Source: an uncultured Selenomonadales bacterium (GTDB lineage: Bacteria; Bacillota; Negativicutes; Acidaminococcales; Acidaminococcaceae). Taken from it: a stretch of 64,000 bases of DNA. The notes below the pieces were generated by a model. That model was not told the DNA's origin. It searched no databases and saw only the letters and a list, made by a program, of their open reading frames with translations. The stretch lies in contig ONEW01000003.1 in the NCBI GenBank assembly GCA_900316935.1, positions 21,537-85,536 of the forward strand. Reading direction: 5' to 3'. The first letter of the stretch is position 1, and each line of letters begins with the position of its first letter. Below are positions 34,687-43,995 of the stretch, in pieces. The position numbers and the translations under genes were made by a program.

Positions 34687-36075
34687 TTACAATAAGATGT
34701 ACTTGCAGATGAAGATGACCGCCAGCACGTACATCAGCGGGCTGACCCGTCTGGCATGGCCCGTAAGGGTGTTGATGATGGCATAGGAAATGATGCCGAA
34801 GGAGATGCCTTCCGAAATGCTGTAGGCGAACGGCATGGCGATGATGCAGATGTACGCCGGGATTGCTTCCGTCAGGTTCGTGAAGTCAATCTTCGTGATG
34901 GACGAAACCATGAGGAATCCGACGATGACCAGGGCGGGAGCCGTAGCGAAGGCCGGAATGGCCATGAAGACCGGCGACAGGAACAGGGACAGGAAGAAGA
35001 GGACGGCGACGGTGACGCTCGTCAGGCCCGTGCGGCCGCCTTCGCTGACACCCGAGGCGCTTTCGACGAAGGTTGTGATGGTGCTGGTGCCCATCAGGGC
35101 GCCGAGCACAGTGCCGCAGGCATCGGCCATGAGGGCGCCCTTGATACGGGGCAGGGTCCCGTCGGGACGCAGCATGTCGGCTTTCGAGGCAACGCCCATC
35201 AGCGTGCCCAGCGTATCAAAGAGGTCGACGAAGAGGAAGGCCAGGACGACGACCAGGAAATCCAGGGACGCGGCCCGGGACAGGTCGAGTTTCAGGAAAA
35301 TCGGCGACGGATCGGCCGGCAGGAACGAGGCCACGCCGGCGGAAAAGTCCGGCAGCACGCTGAACAGGCCCAGTTTCGGGTTGGGCACGTACAGGCCCGT
35401 CAACTCGCACACGACGCCCAGCAGCCAGGTCAGCAGGATACCCCAGAGGATATTGCCCTTGATGTTCTTGGCCATCATGATGCCCGTGGCCAGAATGCCG
35501 ATCAGGGACAGGACGACGGTGATGCCGACGCTGTGGAACGTGCCGTCCAGCAGGGACTGCTTGAAGGAGAACAGGGCGATCTTCGTCGCCGGGTTCGCCA
35601 CAATGACATGGGCGTTGAACAGGCCGATGAGGGCGATGAACAAGCCGATGCCGACGGACACGGCCTGCTTCATGCTCAGGGGAATCGTGTTGAAGATGGC
35701 CTGCCGGATGTTGGTCAGGGACATGACGATGAAGATGACACCTTCCACAAAGACCGCGGCCAGGGCCATTTCCCAGGAATAGCCCATCTGCTTGACGACG
35801 GTGAAGGCGAAATACGCGTTCAGACCCATGCCGGCGGACAGGGCGAAGGGATAGTTGGCAAAAGCCGCCATCATCAGGGTCGCAATGCACGACGCCAGCG
35901 CCGTGACGGTCAGCAGGGCCCCCTTATCCATCCCGGTGACGCTCAAAATCGACGGGTTGACGGCCAGGATATAGGCCATGGTCATGAACGTGGTCAGGCC
36001 GGCCATAAGCTCCGTACGGACCGTCGTCCCGTTTTCCTTCAAATGAAAGACCTTCTCTAAGATACCCTCTTGCAT
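34687..36075 (-). CDS. NCS2-family purine (hypoxanthine/guanine/adenine) permease, AzgA-like
   Basis: 462 residues with about 13 membrane helices. AzgA/AdeQ/GhxP marks: the N-terminal GLTTFMTMAYILAVNPSIL and the SAGMGLNAYFAF block, the TM8 DLFDTLGTLMG and the GTSTITTFVESASGVSEGG block. It should import a purine base with protons. Start 36075 follows GAGGGAGG. A -10-like TATAAT lies near 36136. No purine-riboswitch consensus was found in the leader. Confidence 0.92.
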   Translation of the reverse strand: MQEGILEKVFHLKENGTTVRTELMAGLTTFMTMAYILAVNPSILSVTGMDKGALLTVTALASCIATLMMAAFANYPFALSAGMGLNAYFAFTVVKQMGYSWEMALAAVFVEGVIFIVMSLTNIRQAIFNTIPLSMKQAVSVGIGLFIALIGLFNAHVIVANPATKIALFSFKQSLLDGTFHSVGITVVLSLIGILATGIMMAKNIKGNILWGILLTWLLGVVCELTGLYVPNPKLGLFSVLPDFSAGVASFLPADPSPIFLKLDLSRAASLDFLVVVLAFLFVDLFDTLGTLMGVASKADMLRPDGTLPRIKGALMADACGTVLGALMGTSTITTFVESASGVSEGGRTGLTSVTVAVLFFLSLFLSPVFMAIPAFATAPALVIVGFLMVSSITKIDFTNLTEAIPAYICIIAMPFAYSISEGISFGIISYAIINTLTGHARRVSPLMYVLAVIFICKYILL

Positions 36076-36216
36076 GATGGACCTCCCTCAGTATGCGGTG
36101 TGCCACAGGGGCACAAAAAATTATACTTCATTATATCATATGCCGCTCCGCTTGGGCAGATGTATTTCCCGTCCCACCGCAAAATTCCCCCTTCCGTCCC
36201 CCGGTGCCGGAAGGGC

Positions 36217-36244
36217 AAAAAAAAACCGGCAGGAACCTGCCGGT
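36217..36244 (-). terminator. Strong intrinsic terminator upstream of the purine permease
   Basis: On the minus strand ACCGGCAGG-TT-CCTGCCGGT is followed by TTTTTTTT, one of the best terminators in the window. It lies 275 bases past the serA stop and about 140 bases ahead of the permease ATG. Confidence 0.9.
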
Positions 36245-36424
36245 ATGTACCTGCATCGTGAAACACAGACACGTGAAAAGAAAACAAGATATAGGATTAT
36301 AAGGGAAAGAGAGTTATATTGATGAGGACCGTGCACCGGGCACAGCCCGCATTTGGCCGTTTTACCGCAGCGCCGCAATCCGCTGCAGGGTTTGCAGGGA
36401 CCCCACACTGCTAGGCTTAGTATA
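36245..36424 (-). other. Possible small RNA or long leader between serA and the permease
   Basis: A TATACT (36419-36424) on the minus strand starts a stretch of about 180 bases that ends at the strong terminator. It contains the hairpin GCAGCG-GATTGCGG-CGCTGC (36366-36385) and a GTGCAC palindrome, and has no convincing ORF. It could be a stand-alone small RNA, the serA 3' untranslated region, or an attenuated leader of the permease. The -35 (GTGCAT) is weak. No known RNA family was recognised. Confidence 0.3.
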
Positions 36425-36519
36425 ACAGATTCCCGGGGGAAATGCACGGGAAAGTTTGTGAATTTACTGTGTATTTCCCAACCCGGGCCGGCAGGACGGG
36501 CGGATCCTCCGCCGCGCCC

Positions 36520-38097
36520 TCACATGCGGATGTTGGCCGCTTTGGTGATGCCTTCGAAGGCCTGGATCGTGTGCAGCGTCGCCGGATCGACCGCGCTGTC
36601 GACGGTCATGAGCATCATGGCGACGTCGTTCTTGGCATTGCGGCTGACCTGCATGTTGCCGATGTTGACGTTTTCCGCGCCGAGCACCGTGCCGATGCGG
36701 CCGATCATGCCGGGTTTATCGACGTTGTTGATGCCGAGCATGTACGGCGCCGGTTCGCAGTCGAACTGGTAGCCGTCGATATCCTTGATGCGGACGGCCC
36801 CTTCCGGCGTCGTATTGCCCGCCACGGTGAACTTGCCGCTCTTCGTGCAGATATTGACACGGAGCAGGCTGGCCGTGCCGGACTCCTTGCTCTCCACGAC
36901 TTCCACGCCGCGGCCGTTGGCCGTGATCATGGCGTTGACGTAATTGACGCGTTCCTTCAGGACCGGTTCGAAAACGCCCTTCAGGACGGCGCGGGTGATC
37001 ATGTCCGTCTCCATGTCGGCCATGGCGCCGCTATAGATGACTTCCACCTTGTTGATGGCGTCATGCTGCAGCTGGTAATACAGTTTGCCCAAATCCTCGG
37101 CCAGGGTCATCTGCGCCTTCACGGCATCCAGCTCGCTGGCCGGCAGGGCCGGGAGGTTGACGGCGTTGGCCACGATTTCGCCGTGCAGCGCCGCAATGAC
37201 TTCCTCCGCAATGGCGAGGCCCACGTTGTCCTGTGCCTCGAACGTGTCGGCGCCCAGATGCGGCGTCAGGACGCACTGCGGCAAGTCGATCAGCGGGGAA
37301 ATGGGTTTCGGTTCGTCCACGAGCACGTCGATGCCGGCGCTGGCCACGATGCCTTCCCTGATGGCGCGGGCCAGGTCCTGCTCATTGTACAGGCCGCCGC
37401 GGGCGCAGTTCACGACGCGGACGCCCTTCTTGCACTTGAGCCATTCCTTGTAGGTGATCATGTTCATGGTTTCTTCGGTCTTCGGCGTATGGATGCTGAT
37501 GACATCGGCGTTCTTCAGCAGTTCCTCCAGGGTCTCGCACTTGCGGGCATTGTATTTCCTGAAGCGCCCATCGGCGATGTACGGATCGTAGGCGATGATC
37601 TTCATGCCGAAAGCCTGCATGCGCGTGGCCAGCAGGCCGCCAATCCGGCCGAGGCCGATGATGCCCAGGGTCTTGCCGTACAGCTCCATGCCCTTCAGGC
37701 CGTCACGGTCCCACTTACGGCTTTCAATCATCTTATGGGCGCGCACGGTGTTGCGGCACGATGCCAGGAGCAGGCCGATGGTGTGCTCGCAGGCCGAAAT
37801 GATGTTGGATTCCGGCGTGTTCACGACGATGATGCCGCGCTGCGTGGCGCCTTCCATCTCAATGTTGTCGACGCCGTTGCCGGCGCGGCCCACGACCTTC
37901 AGGCCCGTGGCATGCCCGTAAAATTCCTCGTTGATCTTCGTGACGGAGCGGACGACGATGGCGTCGTAGCCGGGAATGATCTGCAGCAGTTCCTCCCGCG
38001 GCAGGTTCAGTTTCACATCGACCTGGAAATCCTGCTGGGCCTGGAGCTTCGCCACGCCCTTGTCCGAAATGCGTTCCACTACCAATACTTTGTACAT
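36520..38097 (-). CDS. serA: D-3-phosphoglycerate dehydrogenase
   Basis: 525 residues, the long type with an intervening domain and a C-terminal ACT domain. It converts 3-phosphoglycerate to 3-phosphohydroxypyruvate, the first step of serine synthesis. Seen: NAD-binding GLGRIGGLLATRM, catalytic Arg in NCARGGL, the His-Glu relay region in the PHLGADTFEAQ block, and ACT-like NNVDKPGMIGRIGTVL at the end. The start at 38097 follows GAGGAGG. It is monocistronic behind a serine T-box, with no serC nearby. Confidence 0.96.
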   Translation of the reverse strand: MYKVLVVERISDKGVAKLQAQQDFQVDVKLNLPREELLQIIPGYDAIVVRSVTKINEEFYGHATGLKVVGRAGNGVDNIEMEGATQRGIIVVNTPESNIISACEHTIGLLLASCRNTVRAHKMIESRKWDRDGLKGMELYGKTLGIIGLGRIGGLLATRMQAFGMKIIAYDPYIADGRFRKYNARKCETLEELLKNADVISIHTPKTEETMNMITYKEWLKCKKGVRVVNCARGGLYNEQDLARAIREGIVASAGIDVLVDEPKPISPLIDLPQCVLTPHLGADTFEAQDNVGLAIAEEVIAALHGEIVANAVNLPALPASELDAVKAQMTLAEDLGKLYYQLQHDAINKVEVIYSGAMADMETDMITRAVLKGVFEPVLKERVNYVNAMITANGRGVEVVESKESGTASLLRVNICTKSGKFTVAGNTTPEGAVRIKDIDGYQFDCEPAPYMLGINNVDKPGMIGRIGTVLGAENVNIGNMQVSRNAKNDVAMMLMTVDSAVDPATLHTIQAFEGITKAANIRM

Positions 38098-38160
38098 GAT
38101 ATGCTGCCTCCTCGCGCTGTTCCGTCCGCCGGACTCCCCGGCCGGACCACTGAAGGGACG

Positions 38161-38448
38161 GGGCAAACTAAAAGGCTCCCGTCCCGATAAGGACGAGAGC
38201 CTGAATTCGTCTGAATCAACGCCGGGAACCGTCCCGGCCTGCCCACGTGGTGCCACCTTAGTTCGCCGGCAACTGCCTGCCGGCCTCATTTCCGGTATAT
38301 CGGCCGGTGCCCGGCCAGGTTGTCACCCCTGGCTCCTCCGGAGCGGAATTCAATCTGCGGCCGGACGGTTTGCACTGACCACCGTCTCCCTGAACGACCT
38401 ACGGTCTACTTTTCTCCTTCATGGGATTGCATTTTTTGTTTATACATG
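38161..38448 (-). promoter_or_regulatory. T-box leader (serine, UCC specifier) of serA
   Basis: Transcribed toward serA. Stem I has GAAGGAGAAAAGTAGACC at its base and AGGGAGACGGTGGTCAGTG at its apex. The specifier loop, closed by GGAG/CTCC, holds UCC (Ser) at 38345-38347 followed by G. The antiterminator signature is AGGTGGCACCACG at 38246-38258, a variant of GGGTGGNACCGCG. The terminator AGGCTCTCGTCC...GGACGGGAGCCT lies at 38173-38202, followed by TTTAGTTT. Confidence 0.88.
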
Positions 38449-38450
38449 AA

Positions 38451-38479
38451 ATTATAGGACCCTTTGCACCGAATGTCAA
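38451..38479 (-). promoter_or_regulatory. Consensus promoter of the serA T-box transcript
   Basis: On the minus strand TTGACA (38474-38479) and TATAAT (38451-38456) are 17 bases apart: a perfect sigma-A consensus. Confidence 0.9.
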
Positions 38480-38570
38480 AGGGCAGTTTTGTCACCTTTG
38501 GAACAGAACAGCCCGATTCTTCCCTTTTTTTCCAAAAAGATGTCCCCGTCCGGCCTTCAGGAAAGACATG

Positions 38571-39020
38571 TCAGATGGCGACGTCGATCTTGGCACTCAC
38601 GCCGACGCCCTGGATGCGGGTGCAGTTGGACGGATCGAGGGAATCAACCGGAATCAGGGCCTGGATGCGGAACGTGCGGTTCAGGAATTCCCCCTCGAGG
38701 GCCAGGGCCCCTTTGCACTGCTCGACCTTCGACACAGGCCCGCTGATCTGCGCCGCCCCCACGTACCCCTTGGTGCCTACAGCGATGATGGGCACGACTT
38801 TCGTGGCATAGTTGTCGCTGATGGGATATTTCGACGTCAGCTTATTGATGAACGTGTTGATCTGGTCCGCGTACGTATCCACCAGATATACGATGCCGCC
38901 GGTCTTTACGACGGAACCGAGGGTACCCAGCACGCCGCCGGCCTGCACCGTCGCCAGCGGCAGGGCGCTGCCGGCCAGATATCCGCACAAGGCCGCAGCC
39001 GCAATCCATTTCTTTTTCAT
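38571..39020 (-). CDS. Small exported protein of unknown function
   Basis: 149 residues with a clear signal peptide (MKKKWIAAAALCGYLAGSA, cleaved near VQAG). The mature part has a Gly-rich start, one helix (VDTYADQINTFINKLT) and a beta-rich C-terminal half with two Cys (EQCKGALALE and NCTRIQG) that could form a disulphide. Start 39020 follows AAAGGAGG. It is divergent from the tetR-RND operon, 125 bases away, and ahead of the serA promoter. I do not recognise the family; a periplasmic or surface role is inferred only from the signal. Confidence 0.75.
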   Translation of the reverse strand: MKKKWIAAAALCGYLAGSALPLATVQAGGVLGTLGSVVKTGGIVYLVDTYADQINTFINKLTSKYPISDNYATKVVPIIAVGTKGYVGAAQISGPVSKVEQCKGALALEGEFLNRTFRIQALIPVDSLDPSNCTRIQGVGVSAKIDVAI

Positions 39021-39145
39021 GGAAATACCTCCTTTACATCGACCATACCTGTGATATAATAATTTTAAATAAACGATTAATTAATGTCAAATGAACTATT
39101 TGTGTCATAGCATAGCAAGATTGCTCGTGCTGAGGGGGAATCCGA

Positions 39146-39775
39146 ATGACAAAGAACGATGTCCAGGGGCCGGACACAACGGAAAAGATCCTGCAGGCGG
39201 CGACGCAGCTGTTTGCGGAAAACAATTACGAGGCCGTCTCCATCAAGGCGATTGCCGCGGCGGCGCACGTCAACAGCGCCCTCATCAGTTACCATTTCGG
39301 CGGCAAACGGCAGTTGTACGAGGCTGTCCTGAAAGCCCAGATCGACCTGTTCCATAACAGCATCCTGCGGCTGCGCAGCTCCAAATTGCCGGGGCTGCAG
39401 CGGATCCGGCAGCTCATGGACGAACAGGCGAAGATCCATCTGCAGAACAACAGCAGTATGCGCGTCATCTACCGCGAACTGTTGTCGCCGACCGAAGTGA
39501 GCGAGCGGAAGTTCGGCGCCGCCATCTACCTGTTCTACGACGATGTGGCCGAACTGTTCGACCAGGCCAAGGCGGAAGGGTCCATCCGGGCCGACGTGGA
39601 AAGTTACGCCGCCTCCTTCACCCTGTTTTCCATTCTGGCGTTCTACCTGATGACGTACCAGTACAATCCGCACGAGCGGCGCATGAAGGGCGCCAATGAT
39701 TTCGAGCGCGTCCGCGGCACCTACATGACCTATCTGCGGACGCTGCTGACAGGAAAGGAGAAGCTGGAACCATGA
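39146..39775 (+). CDS. TetR-family regulator of the second RND operon
   Basis: 209 residues. HTH of TetR type at about residues 15-60 (ILQAATQLFAENNYEAVSI, then NSALISYHFGGKRQLY). The C-terminal ligand domain resembles the CecR/AcrR group. Start 39146 follows GAGGGGGAA. Its TGA overlaps the adaptor ATG (ATGA), so it is the first gene of a tightly coupled tetR-MFP-RND operon and probably represses it. A CAAAT-gaact-ATTTG inverted repeat upstream at about 39089-39103 is a weak operator candidate. Confidence 0.92.
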   Translation: MTKNDVQGPDTTEKILQAATQLFAENNYEAVSIKAIAAAAHVNSALISYHFGGKRQLYEAVLKAQIDLFHNSILRLRSSKLPGLQRIRQLMDEQAKIHLQNNSSMRVIYRELLSPTEVSERKFGAAIYLFYDDVAELFDQAKAEGSIRADVESYAASFTLFSILAFYLMTYQYNPHERRMKGANDFERVRGTYMTYLRTLLTGKEKLEP

Positions 39776-40881
39776 AACTTCCGTCGGTCAAACTGACCCG
39801 TACTCATTATACCATACTGGGAGCCCTTATCGTCCTGTTCGTCCTCTGGCGCGTTTACGCCGCCCTCTTCCCGGACGTCCGGAACGAACGCATGGTCCCC
39901 GTGGTCCGCACCATCACCGTCGGGGAAACCTCCACGGACAACAAGGCCGTGTACCCCGGCACGGTACGCGGCAAATACGAAAGCAGCCTGGCCTTCCAGG
40001 TATCCGGCAAAATCATCCGCCGCAACGTCAATGTGGGCGATACGGTCCGCGCCGGCCAGGTCCTCCTGGAAATCGACCCGAAGGACGTACGCCAGTCCCT
40101 GAACGCGGCCCAGGCCGCCTGCAATGCGGCCCGGTCGGACTACAAGCTGGCCCGGGACAACTATGCCCGCTATGCGTCCCTGTTTGAAAAAGGCGCCGTC
40201 AGCACCATGACGCGCGATCAATACAAGACCCAGTACGAAGCGGCGGAAGCTTCGCTCCGCAGTGCCGAAGCGAACCTGACCCAGGCACAGAACCAGATGG
40301 GCTACACGCAGCTCGTATCCGACCACGACGGCAGTGTATCGTCCCTGTCCGGCGAAGTGGGCCAGGTCGTGTCCGCCGGCACGCCGGTGGCGACGGTCGT
40401 CCAGTCCGGCAACCGGGAAATCCAGTTCTACGTACCGGAAAACCGTCTGGGCGAAGTCCATCCCGGCATGGACGCCACGGTCACCTTCTGGGCCCTCCAC
40501 AACGTGACGGCCCGCGGCACAGTCACGGAAATCGCCTCCATGGCGGACAGCGTGACCCGCACGTACCGCGTGCGCGTCGCCGTCGATAACTGGCCGGATG
40601 CCGCCCAACTGGGCATGACAGCCAAAGTGACCCTGGATACAGGCGTGGAAAGCGCCATCGTCATTCCCTCCAGCGCCATTTACCAGACGGGCAGCCAGCC
40701 CCAGGTCTGGGTCGTGCGCAACCGGAAAGCCGTCAAGACCGATGTCACCGTGGCCGGTTACGAAGGCAGCAACGTCAAGATCTCCTCCGGCCTTGTCAAA
40801 GGGGACATCGTCGTCACAGGCGGTGCCAACAAGATTTCCGAAGGGGAAGAAGTCCAACTGGAAGGCAGTGAATTCAAATGA
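39772..40881 (+). CDS. RND efflux periplasmic adaptor, membrane-anchored
   Basis: 369 residues with an uncleaved N-terminal anchor helix (YTILGALIVLFVLW) and no lipobox, unlike the first adaptor. Lipoyl half GDTVRAGQVLLEIDPKD, alpha-helical hairpin at about residues 110-175, second lipoyl half and beta barrel follow. Its start overlaps tetR by four bases and its stop overlaps the RND gene by four bases (ATGA). It links the inner-membrane pump to an outer-membrane channel, which is not encoded here. Confidence 0.93.
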   Translation: MKLPSVKLTRTHYTILGALIVLFVLWRVYAALFPDVRNERMVPVVRTITVGETSTDNKAVYPGTVRGKYESSLAFQVSGKIIRRNVNVGDTVRAGQVLLEIDPKDVRQSLNAAQAACNAARSDYKLARDNYARYASLFEKGAVSTMTRDQYKTQYEAAEASLRSAEANLTQAQNQMGYTQLVSDHDGSVSSLSGEVGQVVSAGTPVATVVQSGNREIQFYVPENRLGEVHPGMDATVTFWALHNVTARGTVTEIASMADSVTRTYRVRVAVDNWPDAAQLGMTAKVTLDTGVESAIVIPSSAIYQTGSQPQVWVVRNRKAVKTDVTVAGYEGSNVKISSGLVKGDIVVTGGANKISEGEEVQLEGSEFK

Positions 40882-43800
40882 GCAGCAACTGGGCAGAATG
40901 GTCCATCAAGCATAAGCAGGTCGTCTACTTTTTCGCTGCCCTCGTCGCCGTCATGGGTATCATTTCCTATTTCACCCTGGGGCGTCAGGAAGACCCGAAC
41001 TTCGCCGTCAAGCAGATGGTCATTTCGACCAGCTGGCCCGGCGCCACGGCCAAGCAGATGGAAATGCAGGTGACCGATAAGATTGAAAAAGTCGCCCAGA
41101 CCGTGCCCGATGTGGACTACGTGACGAGTTACTCCCGTCCCGGCGTGTCCGTCGTCAACGTGTTCCTGAAGAATTCGGCCACCAGCGCGCAGATGAAGGC
41201 CCGTTGGCAGGAAGTGCGCAATCTGGTGTCGGACAACAAGCGCTACCTGCCGTCCGACATTTACGGTCCCTACTTCGACGACCACTTCGACGATGTCTTC
41301 GGCAACGTCTATGCCATTACCTCGGACAGTTTCTCCTACGAGGAAATGCGCCGCGTGGCCAGCAAGATCAAGGACATGTTCGTCCAGGTTCCCGACGTCA
41401 AAAAGGTCGAACTGCTGGGCGTGCAGCCCGAAAAGGTCTATATCCAGGTCGACAACACGAAGCTGTCGGAACTGGGCCTGAGCGTCGACGACGTGGCCCG
41501 CGTGATTGCGGCGGAAACGTCCGTGACACCGGCCGCCATGAAGCACGACGACACGCATAACACGTACCTGCGCCTCACGGGCATCCCCGACACGGTCCGG
41601 AACATCGAATCCCTGCCGGTCAGCGGCAACGGCCGCGTCCTGCGTCTCGGCGACATCGCCGTCATCCGCCGCGGGTATGCGGACCCGGCAGAGCCGAAGA
41701 TGTATTTCAACGGCAAGCCCGCCATCGGCATCGCCATCTCCATGACCGACGGCGGCAACAACCTGCGCCTGGGCGAAAACCTGGACAGGAAGATCAAGGA
41801 GATCCGCAGCAAACTGCCCGTCGGATTCGAAATCAGCCAGGTCCTGAACCAGCCCCAGGTCGTCAAGAACTCCATCAATGACTTTATGGTGAGCCTCCTC
41901 GAAGCCATCGCCATCGTCCTCGTCGTCAGCCTCATGACCCTGGGCCGCAAGAGCGGCTACGTCATCTCGTGCTGCATCCCCCTGGTCCTGACGTGCAGCA
42001 TGGTGGGCATGTATCTGCTCGGCATAGACCTGCACAAGGTGTCCCTGGGCGCCCTGGTCATCGCCCTGGGCATGCTCGTCGATGACGCCGTCGTCGTCGT
42101 CGAGATGATTGAAAATAAGATCAACGAAGGCTGGGACCGCATCAAAGCCTGTTCCTTCGCCTTCGAAAGCTGTTCCAAACCGCTGCTGACAGGCACCATG
42201 ATCACCTGCTCCAGCTTCATGCCCATCGCCTTCGCCAAATCGAACGTCGGGGAATATGCGGGCAGCCTTTTCGCGGTCATCACGGTCACCCTCATGTCGA
42301 GCTGGTTCATTGCCGCCACCGTCGCCCCGACCCTGGCCTACCAGTGGATTGTGCCGAACAACCAGGGCGCCGCGGCAGGACAGAAGATCGCCCCCGAAGA
42401 CAACCCGCTCTATCAGAAACCGTTCTACAAAAAATTCCGCACCGTGCTCCGCCGGGCCCTGGAACACCGCAAGACCGTCCTCGCCGGCGCCATCGCCGTG
42501 TTCTGTGCCTTCCTGCTGCTGGGTACCAGACTGACGCAGGAATTCTTCCCCGCCTCCGTGCGACCGGAACTGCTGGTCGAACTGAACCTGCCCGAAGGGT
42601 CCAGCCTCGCCGCCAGCGACAAGGTTGCCAGGGAGCTGACGGACATCGTCCTCAAAGATAAGGATGTCGCCAGCGTCTCGACGTATGTAGGCAAATCGTG
42701 CCCCCGCTTCGTCCTCGTCCTTGACCCCGTGCTGCCCCGTAACAATTACGCCCAGCTCGTCGTCGTCGCCAGGGACATCGACGCCCGCAAGCGTATGGAA
42801 AAGAAGATCACGAAAATCGTGGAACAGCAGTTCCCCACGGTCCAGACCTATTCCCGTTCCATTCCGCTCGGCCCGCCGAGCCCCTACCCCGTCATGATCC
42901 GCGTCAGCGCCCCCACGGACGAACTGACCAAGGAATATGCGGACAAACTGAAACAGGTCATGCTGGCCAACAAGAAGATCACCATGATCCGCTACGACTG
43001 GATGGAGAAGGCGCCGGCCCTCAAAGTCGGACTGGATGACGACAAACTGCGCCAGATGGGCCTGACGAGGAAGGCCGTTTCCTCCGCCCTCTACGCGGAA
43101 ATCTCCGGCTATACCGTGAGCCAGTACTACGAAGGGGACCAGGCCATCGATATGGTCTTCCGCCTGAACCCCGTCGACCACTCCAGCATCGAGGAAGTCG
43201 GCAACCTGGCCATTCCTACGTCGAAGGGCGCCGTCCAGCTGAAACAGGTGGCCGACCTGGGTTATGTCAATGAAGACGGCATGATCTGGCGCCGCAACCT
43301 GAAACCGACGGTCACCGTCAACGCAGGCATCGTGTCCGGCGTCACCGGCAACGATGTCACCCACGAAATCCTGGACCAGTCCAGGACGCTCCTCCGAAAC
43401 CTGCCAGGCGGGGTGACCATTGAACAGGACGGCTCTGCCGAAGACAGCGTCGAAGCGACGGACTCCATCCTGAAACCGGTGCCGGCCATGCTCGTCATCA
43501 TACTGGTGCTGCTCATGATCATGCTGAAGGACATACGGAAACTCTTCGTCGTCGTCTGCACGGCGCCCCTGGGCCTCATCGGCGTCATCCTGGGCCTGTT
43601 CCTCTTCAATACGCCCCTGAGCGTCATGGCGGAAATCGGCGCCCTGGCACTCGTCGGCACCATCATCCGCAACTCCACGGTCCTCGTGGACCAGATCGAC
43701 CAGCACCTGGCCGACGGCATGACGCCCTACCAGGCCGTCGTAAGCTCGGTCATCGTCCGCTTCCGGCCCATCATGCTGACCGCCCTCACCACCGTCCTGG

Positions 43801-43943
43801 GCCTGATACCCATGTTCCCCAGCGACTTTTGGCGCGGCCTGGCCATCGCCATGGCCGCCGGGCTGACCGTGGCCACCATGATCACCCTGGTCATCCTGCC
43901 CGTGCTCTATTGCACGGTCTTCCATATCCCGAACGAAAACTGA
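40878..43943 (+). CDS. RND efflux transporter permease, divergent HAE1-like
   Basis: 1021 residues. Twelve-helix RND layout with two large periplasmic loops. Proton-relay Asp402 and Asp403 are in GMLVDDAVVVVEMIEN. In TM10 the usual Lys of the relay is replaced by Arg931 (VGTIIRNSTVLVDQI). The N-terminus (WSIKHKQVVYFF) marks the branch that lacks the classical FIDRP start. It should be a drug, solvent or metabolite exporter; substrate unknown. It is the last gene of the operon and is followed by a bidirectional terminator shared with aroQ. Confidence 0.94.
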   Translation: MSSNWAEWSIKHKQVVYFFAALVAVMGIISYFTLGRQEDPNFAVKQMVISTSWPGATAKQMEMQVTDKIEKVAQTVPDVDYVTSYSRPGVSVVNVFLKNSATSAQMKARWQEVRNLVSDNKRYLPSDIYGPYFDDHFDDVFGNVYAITSDSFSYEEMRRVASKIKDMFVQVPDVKKVELLGVQPEKVYIQVDNTKLSELGLSVDDVARVIAAETSVTPAAMKHDDTHNTYLRLTGIPDTVRNIESLPVSGNGRVLRLGDIAVIRRGYADPAEPKMYFNGKPAIGIAISMTDGGNNLRLGENLDRKIKEIRSKLPVGFEISQVLNQPQVVKNSINDFMVSLLEAIAIVLVVSLMTLGRKSGYVISCCIPLVLTCSMVGMYLLGIDLHKVSLGALVIALGMLVDDAVVVVEMIENKINEGWDRIKACSFAFESCSKPLLTGTMITCSSFMPIAFAKSNVGEYAGSLFAVITVTLMSSWFIAATVAPTLAYQWIVPNNQGAAAGQKIAPEDNPLYQKPFYKKFRTVLRRALEHRKTVLAGAIAVFCAFLLLGTRLTQEFFPASVRPELLVELNLPEGSSLAASDKVARELTDIVLKDKDVASVSTYVGKSCPRFVLVLDPVLPRNNYAQLVVVARDIDARKRMEKKITKIVEQQFPTVQTYSRSIPLGPPSPYPVMIRVSAPTDELTKEYADKLKQVMLANKKITMIRYDWMEKAPALKVGLDDDKLRQMGLTRKAVSSALYAEISGYTVSQYYEGDQAIDMVFRLNPVDHSSIEEVGNLAIPTSKGAVQLKQVADLGYVNEDGMIWRRNLKPTVTVNAGIVSGVTGNDVTHEILDQSRTLLRNLPGGVTIEQDGSAEDSVEATDSILKPVPAMLVIILVLLMIMLKDIRKLFVVVCTAPLGLIGVILGLFLFNTPLSVMAEIGALALVGTIIRNSTVLVDQIDQHLADGMTPYQAVVSSVIVRFRPIMLTALTTVLGLIPMFPSDFWRGLAIAMAAGLTVATMITLVILPVLYCTVFHIPNEN

Positions 43944-43995
43944 CCCCCCGGATCTTCCTGTTCCCGCACCTCCAACCCGGCGGAAGCAGGAACCC

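Noticed and set aside
36076..36216. Purine riboswitch in the permease leader
   Set aside because: The conserved pairing loops and TATA-rich junction of the purine aptamer were not found.
36360..36420. SRP-RNA-like string CCGCAATCCGCTGCAGGG on the plus strand
   Set aside because: The GGTCCGGAAGGAAGCAGCC core of bacterial SRP RNA is absent, and the match is short and on the strand opposite the promoter and terminator.
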